From contig JAGCLN010000269.1 of NCBI GenBank assembly GCA_017646945.1, forward strand, positions 1 through 6,845: DNA of 6,845 nucleotides. The letters run 5' to 3'. The notes below the pieces were generated by a model, which saw only the letters and a program-made list of their open reading frames with translations, was not told where the DNA came from and ran no database searches. Position 1 is the first letter of the stretch. Each line of letters begins with the position of its first letter. The translations under genes and the position numbers were made by a program. This DNA is from Clostridia bacterium. GTDB lineage: Bacteria > Bacillota > Clostridia > Christensenellales > Borkfalkiaceae. Positions 1 through 5,466 of the stretch are shown piece after piece.

Positions 1-1590
1 ATAGGCGGAACTAAGTCTTTAATGCGTTCTGCATCGGTTTTCGGTGAAGAAGAAACTTCTAAGTTTGACGACTGGTTGTCGAAAAAACTTCATATAAATG
101 CGATGGACTTAGCAACTTTTATAGGGGTGGCGTTAGGTCTTTTCTTGTCGTTGTTTTTATTCTTTTTCGTTCCGCAATTCGTTGCCGATTTGTTTTCGAG
201 TATAAATAATAACGTGTTTTTATATTGTATTATAGAAGGCGCTATTAGAATAGTTATATTCGTATCCTATATATTATTGACTTCGCTTTTGAAAGATATA
301 AGGCGTACTTATATGTATCACGGCGCTGAGCATAAAACTATTTCTTGCTTTGAAAGCGGTAAAGAGTTAACCGTTGAAAACGTTAGAACTTGCACGAGAG
401 TTCACGATAGATGCGGAACCACCTTTATGTTTTTAGTAATGGTAATAAGTATTTTAATGTTTGCGCTCGTGAACGCAGTTTTAGTCCATTACGGAATAGA
501 GTTTGACGGCGCAATAGGTAAAATTTTCCGTTTCGGCGTTAAAATTTTAACCCTTCCCGTAATTTCAGGCGTATCGTACGAAGTTTTAAAACTCTTATCA
601 AAATCACAAAGCAAGGCTTTGATTGTCTTTAAAGCCCCCGGTTTACTCTTGCAAAGAATAACCACTCGCGAGCCGAGTGACGATATGATTGAAGTTGCAA
701 TAACTTCGTTTAACGAGGTTTTACTCTTAGATGCTAATCCCGATATGCCCACTAAAAAGTTTAACGTTTTTGGAACGGTAAGTTCACTACTTGCTAAAGT
801 TGAAAAAACCTTGCAAAAAGGTGGCGTTTTAGATACTGCCGATGCGGAATGGGTTGTTTCAAGGGTAACGGGTGTTTCTCGTAGCGCGCTTAAAAATTCT
901 AAGGCGAGCGTAACCAAAGAGCAAAACGATAAGGCGTTGAGTTATGCAACGATAAGGGCGAATAAAATACCCCTTGCGTACGTTTTTGGCGATGCCGATT
1001 TTTATGGTTTTACCTTTAAGGTAAATAAATCCGTTTTAATACCGCGCCCCGAGACTGAAGAACTTTGTATGCACGCGTTAAAAGAGATAAGCGATAATTC
1101 TTCCGTTTTAGATATGTGCACGGGTTCGGGCGCAATTTCTTGCGTAATAAACTTAAAGTCTAAAGCGAAGGTAACTGCGGTTGATATTTCTCTTGACGCT
1201 TTGTCTGTTGCTAAACAAAACGCTGAAAGTTTAGGCGCGAGCGTTGAGTTTATAAATTGCGATTTATTCGATGGCGTTAGCGGTAAGTTTGATTTTATTC
1301 TTTCTAATCCGCCGTATATTACAAAATCCGATATGGCGGTTTTAGACGATGAAGTTAAATGCGAACCTTCATTAGCGCTTGACGGCGGTGAAGATGGGCT
1401 TGATTTTTATAGGCGTATTGCAAACGATGGGTATAAATACCTAAACGCTAACGGAATAATCTATTTGGAATGCGGAATAAATCAAGCAAGAGATATAAAG
1501 GCCTTGTTTGAAAACGAAAATTATAGTGACGTTCAAATTATAACCGATATAAACGGTATAGAAAGAATTATAAGGGTGGTTTCAAAATGA
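1..1590 (+). CDS. prmC: DUF1385 membrane domain fused to PrmC, release factor glutamine methyltransferase (5' partial)
   Basis: The frame is open from base 1, and the residues before the first ATG (position 22) still resemble DUF1385, so the true start lies left of the window. Residues below count from that ATG. Residues 1-230 are DUF1385: hydrophobic segments at about 30-58, 65-90 and 134-156 and perhaps 172-192, the signature YHGAEHKT (99-106), and HDRCGT (128-133), usually HPRCGT. Residues 245-522 are PrmC: a helical N-terminal domain, IPRPET (340-345), the S-adenosylmethionine loop VLDMCTGSGAI (362-372) and the catalytic NPPY (429-432, bases 1306-1317). PrmC methylates the glutamine of the GGQ motif in RF1 and RF2. 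No stop or frameshift separates the parts, so this is a real fusion that should tether PrmC to the membrane. DUF1385 has no known function. The stop overlaps the prfA start (ATGA), implying translational coupling. PrmC identity is near certain; the effect of the fusion is inference. Confidence 0.93.
   Translation: MGGTKSLMRSASVFGEEETSKFDDWLSKKLHINAMDLATFIGVALGLFLSLFLFFFVPQFVADLFSSINNNVFLYCIIEGAIRIVIFVSYILLTSLLKDIRRTYMYHGAEHKTISCFESGKELTVENVRTCTRVHDRCGTTFMFLVMVISILMFALVNAVLVHYGIEFDGAIGKIFRFGVKILTLPVISGVSYEVLKLLSKSQSKALIVFKAPGLLLQRITTREPSDDMIEVAITSFNEVLLLDANPDMPTKKFNVFGTVSSLLAKVEKTLQKGGVLDTADAEWVVSRVTGVSRSALKNSKASVTKEQNDKALSYATIRANKIPLAYVFGDADFYGFTFKVNKSVLIPRPETEELCMHALKEISDNSSVLDMCTGSGAISCVINLKSKAKVTAVDISLDALSVAKQNAESLGASVEFINCDLFDGVSGKFDFILSNPPYITKSDMAVLDDEVKCEPSLALDGGEDGLDFYRRIANDGYKYLNANGIIYLECGINQARDIKALFENENYSDVQIITDINGIERIIRVVSK
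1573..1580 (+). promoter_or_regulatory. Ribosome binding site of prfA
   Basis: AGGGTGGT lies six bases before the prfA ATG at 1587 and inside the last codons of prmC. It supports the ATG that overlaps the prmC stop, and a coupled prmC-prfA transcript. Confidence 0.6.
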
Positions 1591-2657
1591 CTTCAAAGTT
1601 GCAATCAGTTCTTGATAGATACGAAAAACTTAATGAACTCATAGCGGACCCGTCCGTTATAGCGGATATTCAAAATTATAAAAAGTACACGAAAGAACTT
1701 TCAAATATTACCGAAACGGTTGAAAAGATAAAGGAACTTTTAAAAATAGAAAAGGAACGCGAAGAAGCAGAAGAGTTTATTTCTATGGAAAAAGACCCCG
1801 AAATGAAAGAACTTTTATATCAAGAGATAAAAGAACTTATCAAAAGGCAAGCGGAAGTTAATAACGAGCTTAAACATTTGCTTATTCCAAAAGATGAAAA
1901 CGACGATAAGTCGTGTATCGTTGAAATAAGAGCGGGCGCGGGTGGTGAAGAAGCGGCGCTTTTCGCGTATGAATTATATAGAATGTACGTTAACTTTTCG
2001 GATAAGCATAGATATAAGTCTGAAGAGATTGACGGGAACTTTACCGAACTTGGCGGTGTTAAAGAAGTGACCTTCTCAGTTAACGGCAACGGCGATTATG
2101 GAAAACTTAAGTTTGAATGTGGCGTTCATAGAGTTCAAAGAGTTCCCGAAACGGAATCGCAAGGTAGAATTCAAACTTCAACCGCAACGGTAGCGGTTTT
2201 GCCCGAAGTTGAAGACGTTGAAGTTAAGATTGAAGAAAAAGATTTAAAGATTGATACTTACCGCGCTTCAGGTGCGGGCGGTCAGCACGTTAATAAAACG
2301 GAAAGCTGTATCCGTATGACGCATTTACCTACTGGTATCGTAGTAACTTGCCAAGACGAACGCTCGCAAATTAAAAATAGAGAAAAAGCGTTAAAAGTAA
2401 TGAAATCACGCCTTTACGACTATTATAATTCACAATATCGTGAAGAATATGATGAAAACAGAAAGAGCCAAATAGGCACGGGCGACCGTTCTGAAAGAAT
2501 TAGAACTTACAACTTTCCACAAGGAAGAATTACCGACCATAGAATAGGTTTTACCCTTTATAGTTTGGAAGATTTTTTATCGGGAAATATCGACGAAATG
2601 ATTGAAGCGCTACAAATTGCCGATAGAGAAGCCAAGCTTGCTAACGTTGAAGATTAG
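1587..2657 (+). CDS. prfA: Peptide chain release factor 1 (RF1)
   Basis: Cytoplasmic class I release factor, which reads UAA and UAG in the ribosomal A site and triggers peptide release. At 356 residues it is full length (E. coli RF1 is 360). Residues 1-95 form a charged helical domain. The release-factor signature GAGGEEAALFAYELY follows at about 112-126. The codon-reading tripeptide PxT is PET at 187-189 (bases 2145-2153). GGQ is at 231-233 (bases 2277-2285) within GAGGQHVNKTES; Q233 is the expected target of the upstream PrmC. PxT rather than SPF makes it RF1, not RF2. Residue 196 (bases 2172-2174) is Gln in GRIQTS, where E. coli and Thermus RF1 have His (GRIHTS). The gene ends in TAG, a codon only RF1 decodes, and is the only one of the six complete gene ends in the window to do so. 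It shares 4 bases with prmC. Confidence 0.97.
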   Translation: MTSKLQSVLDRYEKLNELIADPSVIADIQNYKKYTKELSNITETVEKIKELLKIEKEREEAEEFISMEKDPEMKELLYQEIKELIKRQAEVNNELKHLLIPKDENDDKSCIVEIRAGAGGEEAALFAYELYRMYVNFSDKHRYKSEEIDGNFTELGGVKEVTFSVNGNGDYGKLKFECGVHRVQRVPETESQGRIQTSTATVAVLPEVEDVEVKIEEKDLKIDTYRASGAGGQHVNKTESCIRMTHLPTGIVVTCQDERSQIKNREKALKVMKSRLYDYYNSQYREEYDENRKSQIGTGDRSERIRTYNFPQGRITDHRIGFTLYSLEDFLSGNIDEMIEALQIADREAKLANVED

Positions 2658-2680
2658 TTCTGCACACAAAAACAACTGTT

Positions 2681-2712
2681 TGTACGACGCGTACGGTCAA
2701 AATAATTTTTTT
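2681..2712 (+). terminator. Weak hairpin, possible terminator of the prmC-prfA operon
   Basis: TGTACG (2681-2686) can pair with CGTACG (2690-2695) around a three-base loop, giving a six-pair stem with one G-U pair. A run of seven T follows at 2706-2712, but it starts ten bases after the stem, so this is not a classic intrinsic terminator. It is the only candidate between prfA and the next promoter. Confidence 0.25.
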
Positions 2713-2722
2713 GAAAAAATAT

Positions 2723-2751
2723 TTGCCAAAAAACCTTCCTTGTTATATACT
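2723..2751 (+). promoter_or_regulatory. Promoter of the aminotransferase gene
   Basis: A -35 hexamer TTGCCA (2723-2728) and a -10 hexamer TATACT (2746-2751) are separated by exactly 17 bases. Each differs from the sigma-A consensus at one position. Transcription should begin near 2758, giving a leader of about 30 bases that carries the Shine-Dalgarno AAGGAA (2778-2783) and no room for a riboswitch. Confidence 0.7.
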
Positions 2752-2789
2752 ATGACAAAATTAATTTACACGCAAAAAAGGAATGCAAA

Positions 2790-3977
2790 ATGAAGATTTC
2801 AAAAAAGGCGCAATCTGTGCCGGCGTCAATGACGCTTGAGATTAGCGCAAAGGTTAAACAGTTAAAAAGTGAAGGTAAATCAATTATAGGTTTTACTGCC
2901 GGCGAACCTAACTTTAATACGCCCGATTATATAATTGAAAGCGCAAAGCAAGCGCTTGATAACGGCATGACAAAGTACACGCCTGTTGCAGGAATTCCCG
3001 AACTTAAAAAGGCGATAGTAGAGAAGTTTAAAAGGGATAACGGCCTTGAATATGAAGAATCGCAAATTATCGTATCGGACGGCGCAAAGTCCTCTCTTTT
3101 CCACGCAATTTATTGCTTGGTTGACGAAGGCGACGAAGTTATTATTCCCGCGCCCTTTTGGTTTACTTACGAAGAACAAGTTAAAATCTGCGGTGGTAAG
3201 CCTGTAATCGTTCAAACTAAGGCGGAAAACGGCTATAAAATTACGCCGAGTGAACTTGAAAACGCAATCACGGATAAAACCGTTACCATTTTAATTAATT
3301 CGCCGTCTAACCCGACCGGCGCTCTCTATTCAAAGGAAGAACTTCTCGCTCTTTCCAAAGTTGTTGAAAAGCATAATTTAACCGTTATTTCAGACGAGAT
3401 TTACGAAAAACTCGTTTACGATGGAGTGGAGCACGTTTCTATCGCATCGCTTTCGCCGTATATGAAGGAAAACACTATCGTTGTAAACGGCGTTTCAAAA
3501 ACCTACGCGATGACGGGTTGGAGAGTTGGTTATCTTGCAGCGCCTAAGGCGTTAGCGGGCGCTATAAGTAGAGTTCAAGGTCATACGACGAGCAACGCTT
3601 GTTCCTTCGCGCAATACGCGTCGGTTACAGCGTTACAGGGCGGAGAAGATGTTATTGAAAATATGCGCCAAGATTTTGACGAAAGAAGAAAGTATATGTG
3701 TTCTTTACTCGATGAAATGGGCGTTAAATATATTAAACCGCAAGGCGCGTTCTATCTTTTTATTGATATTTCTCAGTTTATCGGTAAGGCGTTTGAGGGT
3801 AAGGTGATTGACGGAAGTATGGCGTTTGCATCTATCCTTACTGAAAACGGCGTAGCGTTAATCCCAGGCCTTCCTTTCCACGCGGATAATTTCGTAAGGG
3901 TTTCTTACGCAGTTTCTATTGATGATATAAAGGAAGGATTTAAAAGAATTAAAGCGTTTATTGATAAACTTAACTAA
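2790..3977 (+). CDS. PLP-dependent class I aminotransferase, aspartate aminotransferase type (subgroup 1-beta/gamma)
   Basis: Cytoplasmic fold-type I transaminase of 395 residues, the usual length. Landmarks: W124 in APFWFTY, the tryptophan that stacks on PLP; N174 in SPSNPTG; D202 and Y205 in SDEIYEK, contacting the PLP ring; K237 in VSKTYAMTGWR, the Schiff-base lysine, followed by R245; and R370 in FVRVSYA, which binds the substrate alpha-carboxylate. K100 in SDGAKSSLF aligns with the Thermus lysine (K109) that recognises the side-chain carboxylate of aspartate. This favours aspartate/2-oxoglutarate (oxaloacetate) exchange, possibly also prephenate, over an alanine or aromatic enzyme. The segment TSNACSFAQ differs slightly from the usual TSNPTSIAQ. 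The gene has its own promoter and a strong terminator, so it is probably a single-gene transcript. The ATG at 2790 follows AAGGAA at a good distance. The family is certain; exact substrate is inferred, so no gene symbol is given. Confidence 0.93.
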   Translation: MKISKKAQSVPASMTLEISAKVKQLKSEGKSIIGFTAGEPNFNTPDYIIESAKQALDNGMTKYTPVAGIPELKKAIVEKFKRDNGLEYEESQIIVSDGAKSSLFHAIYCLVDEGDEVIIPAPFWFTYEEQVKICGGKPVIVQTKAENGYKITPSELENAITDKTVTILINSPSNPTGALYSKEELLALSKVVEKHNLTVISDEIYEKLVYDGVEHVSIASLSPYMKENTIVVNGVSKTYAMTGWRVGYLAAPKALAGAISRVQGHTTSNACSFAQYASVTALQGGEDVIENMRQDFDERRKYMCSLLDEMGVKYIKPQGAFYLFIDISQFIGKAFEGKVIDGSMAFASILTENGVALIPGLPFHADNFVRVSYAVSIDDIKEGFKRIKAFIDKLN

Positions 3978-3981
3978 GGTT

Positions 3982-4018
3982 AAAATTCACCACGAAAATG
4001 AGCGTGGTGAATTTTTTT
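3982..4018 (+). terminator. Strong intrinsic terminator after the aminotransferase gene
   Basis: AAAATTCACCACG (3982-3994) and CGTGGTGAATTTT (4003-4015) form a perfect 13-pair stem around an eight-base loop, with a run of seven T at 4012-4018. It begins four bases after the aminotransferase stop. The stem is nearly symmetrical, with A on the left and T on the right, but no gene converges from the right, so its role is on the + strand. Confidence 0.93.
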
Positions 4019-4039
4019 ATAAAATTTTAAAGTTTGCTA

Positions 4040-4068
4040 TTGAAAAAAGTTTAATTATCATATATAAT
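4040..4068 (+). promoter_or_regulatory. Promoter of the P-loop/threonine-synthase-like unit
   Basis: TTGAAA (4040-4045) and a perfect TATAAT (4063-4068) are spaced by 17 bases in an AT-rich stretch just after the terminator. The predicted start near 4075 leaves a leader of about 24 bases. This is the best promoter match in the window and suggests steady, fairly strong expression. Confidence 0.8.
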
Positions 4069-4085
4069 AAAAGTACAAATAAATC

Positions 4086-4090
4086 GGAGG
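4086..4090 (+). promoter_or_regulatory. Ribosome binding site that sets the P-loop gene start
   Basis: GGAGG sits eight bases before the ATG at 4099. The same frame is open further left, to an ATG at 3961. That longer form would begin inside the aminotransferase gene and read through the terminator and promoter, so 4099 is the start. Confidence 0.85.
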
Positions 4091-4098
4091 ATTTTTAT

Positions 4099-4512
4099 AT
4101 GATTAAAATTGTATACGGACCTAAAGGCTTTGGCAAAACTAAGATTATGCTTGATGAAGTTAATAAAGCAGGTAGCACCGCAAAGGGTAACGTTGTATTT
4201 ATAACTGATAAGCGTTTTAATACTGTAAACGTTAACTTTAACGTTAGATGCGTTTATACTGATGATCATGAAATTAGCGGAGCAGTTGCATTTAACGGTT
4301 TTATTAACGGTTTACTTGCAGGTAATAGCGATATTGAATACGTTTTCGTTGACGGTTTAAAGAGAATTATCGGTAACGATATGGAAGGTGGAGATAAGTT
4401 GTTTGCATCAATTAAGCAACTTCAAGAAGAATATCCTGACCTTAAATTCGTTGTTTCTATAAGCGCAGCGCGTGAAGATCTTCCTAACTACGTTGCAGAT
4501 TTAATTGACTGA
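4099..4512 (+). CDS. Small P-loop NTPase-like protein of unknown function
   Basis: A 137-residue cytoplasmic protein with no signal peptide or membrane segment. Residues 7-14, GPKGFGKT, are a clean Walker A motif right at the N-terminus, after a first beta strand (IKIVY). Residues 80-85, EYVFVD, a hydrophobic strand ending in D85, are a likely Walker B. A third strand (KFVVSISA, 116-123) precedes the end. It looks like a minimal single-domain P-loop protein with no added DNA-binding or protease domain. From memory, short proteins of this type occur in many Clostridia, sometimes loosely labelled twitching motility protein or ATP-binding protein; no function is established, and nothing here suggests pili. 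It is the first gene of a two-gene unit, with the next start one base after its stop. Nucleotide binding is a good inference; hydrolysis and role are unknown. Confidence 0.85.
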   Translation: MIKIVYGPKGFGKTKIMLDEVNKAGSTAKGNVVFITDKRFNTVNVNFNVRCVYTDDHEISGAVAFNGFINGLLAGNSDIEYVFVDGLKRIIGNDMEGGDKLFASIKQLQEEYPDLKFVVSISAAREDLPNYVADLID

Positions 4513-4513
4513 G

Positions 4514-5401
4514 ATGGGTATAAAGGATAACACAACTTTAAACGCAAAAATCGGCGGGTATAAATTACCTGCCGATTTTAAATGTTTAAATACAAATTTT
4601 TTAGGTAGTTTAGAAGATTTAAGTTTTGCAGAAAGGCTAGCAAGTATCTATAAGTTTGTTCTTGGTAAAAATTTACCTAACGGGCTTGTAGAACGCTTTG
4701 ACAGCGACGAGTTTTTAGCAAACGTTTTAAGCGTTGACGATAAAATTTCCGTTTTAGAACTTTTCGGTGGTGAAACTTGCTCGTATAACGACTTTATTTT
4801 CGATAAATCTTCATTTGAAATGGAAATTTGTTCGCTTGCGTTTGTAATCGTTTCCGACTACGTTGACTTGGCGGAAGGCGGGGTGATAAACTTGGGTGAA
4901 AAAATCAACGTTGGCGCGCAGGTTTGCGATGGTAAATTACTTCTTGCCATGCATTTTTGCACGCTCATAAAATTACCGATAAACACGCTGATTTTTGGAA
5001 CGGATAAGCCAGTTGACGAAACGTTTAAAAATATGTTTTTCGCAACTCCGAAAAGCGGTGAAGTTGATGAAATTACAAACGCGTTTTTTGAAGAAACGGA
5101 ATATCTTTTCGACCCCGTTTCCGCAGGTGGTTTAGTGGCGTACGATATCTTTTACGACGATTATGAAGACGACCTTGAAACACTTATAATTTCTTTATAT
5201 TCACCCTATCTATTTTCAAGGGCGTTATTAAAAACTCTCACGGGAATAAACGAACTTTCAGTTGATAAGGCGATTAAGAAATTGAGTGAATTTACAGCGT
5301 TAGAAGTGCCGAATTGCATTGAAAGTGGCTTCTTAGCGCCCTTTTATAAAAATTTAAGTGAAATTTCTGTAAAAGATGCGTTAGAAATTATAAAAGGTTA
5401 A
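4514..5401 (+). CDS. Shrunken threonine synthase-like protein, probably catalytically inactive
   Basis: Residues count from the ATG at 4514; a TTG at 4505 is the other possible start. Length is 295, against 428 for E. coli ThrC. Threonine synthase landmarks appear in order but altered: GGYKLP (14-19) for GGLYVP; LSFAERLASIYKFVLGKNLP (36-55) matching the first helical region; VLELFGGETCSYNDF (80-94) for VLELFHGPTLAFKDF; LPINTLIFGTDKPVDETF (154-171) for LPxxxLIxATNxNDxxxxF; DPVSAGGLVAY (200-210) for xPHTAVAY; SLYSPYLF (227-234) for STAHPAKF. The PLP lysine (K107 in E. coli) is N92, codon AAC at 4787-4789. The TSGDTG loop and about 95 surrounding residues are absent, and GNFG is not kept. PLP chemistry is therefore unlikely. 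The frame is intact and ends in tandem stops TAA TGA TAA, so I read it as a pseudoenzyme, not a decayed pseudogene. It has no strong Shine-Dalgarno and probably depends on translation of the P-loop gene. Homology is inferred by eye. Confidence 0.75.
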   Translation: MGIKDNTTLNAKIGGYKLPADFKCLNTNFLGSLEDLSFAERLASIYKFVLGKNLPNGLVERFDSDEFLANVLSVDDKISVLELFGGETCSYNDFIFDKSSFEMEICSLAFVIVSDYVDLAEGGVINLGEKINVGAQVCDGKLLLAMHFCTLIKLPINTLIFGTDKPVDETFKNMFFATPKSGEVDEITNAFFEETEYLFDPVSAGGLVAYDIFYDDYEDDLETLIISLYSPYLFSRALLKTLTGINELSVDKAIKKLSEFTALEVPNCIESGFLAPFYKNLSEISVKDALEIIKG

Positions 5402-5410
5402 TGATAAGGT

Positions 5411-5439
5411 TTGATTTTTACCAAAGTATGTGATATACT
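5411..5439 (+). promoter_or_regulatory. Promoter of trpS with extended -10
   Basis: TTGATT (5411-5416) and TATACT (5434-5439) are 17 bases apart, and TG at 5431-5432 gives an extended -10 (TGATATACT). Transcription should start near 5446, leaving a leader of only about 20 bases. Confidence 0.7.
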
Positions 5440-5442
5440 TTG
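5422..5442. repeat. Perfect inverted repeat over the trpS -10 element, possible operator
   Basis: CAAAGTAT (5422-5429) and ATACTTTG (5435-5442) are exact reverse complements around five bases, and the right arm covers most of the -10 hexamer. As DNA, it could bind a dimeric regulator and block RNA polymerase. As RNA, it would be an AT-rich eight-pair hairpin without a following T run, so it is not a good terminator. Chance origin in AT-rich DNA cannot be excluded. Confidence 0.4.
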
Positions 5443-5457
5443 TGTATCAATTTTAGC

Positions 5458-5463
5458 GGTGAT
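5458..5463 (+). promoter_or_regulatory. Ribosome binding site that sets the trpS start
   Basis: GGTGAT matches the 5' end of the usual anti-Shine-Dalgarno pairing region and lies three bases before ATG 5467. It favours that ATG over the in-frame TTG at 5440, which falls inside the -10 region and upstream of the predicted transcript start. Confidence 0.6.
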
Positions 5464-5466
5464 ATT

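Noticed and set aside
1820..2089. Antisense open frames on the - strand, including those within prfA, the DUF1385-PrmC gene, the aminotransferase gene and trpS
   Set aside because: They are shadows of strongly conserved + strand genes, with no promoter or ribosome site and low-complexity Ser/Leu-rich products.
2602..2793. Small open frame of 63 codons spanning the prfA end and the intergenic region
   Set aside because: It overlaps prfA out of frame, crosses the mapped promoter, has no Shine-Dalgarno, and its product has no recognisable features.
3961..4098. A 46-residue N-terminal extension of the P-loop gene in the same frame
   Set aside because: It would start inside the aminotransferase gene and translate through the terminator hairpin and the promoter. 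The GGAGG-spaced ATG at 4099 puts Walker A right after the first beta strand, as expected.
4505..4513. TTG start for the ThrC-like gene, overlapping the P-loop gene by eight bases
   Set aside because: Possible, but the ATG three codons later is more likely in a coupled arrangement and neither has a better Shine-Dalgarno.
2790..5401. Aspartate-to-threonine pathway operon linking the aminotransferase with the ThrC-like gene
   Set aside because: A strong terminator and a fresh promoter separate them, and the ThrC-like protein lacks catalytic residues, so a simple biosynthetic operon is not supported.
5422..5450. The trpS inverted repeat as terminator of the preceding unit
   Set aside because: The stem is AT-rich with no T run after it, so it is poor as an intrinsic terminator. 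Readthrough from the upstream unit into trpS remains possible.
5440..5466. Longer trpS start at TTG 5440
   Set aside because: It overlaps the -10 region and lies upstream of the predicted transcript start. The ATG at 5467 matches the normal TrpRS N-terminus.
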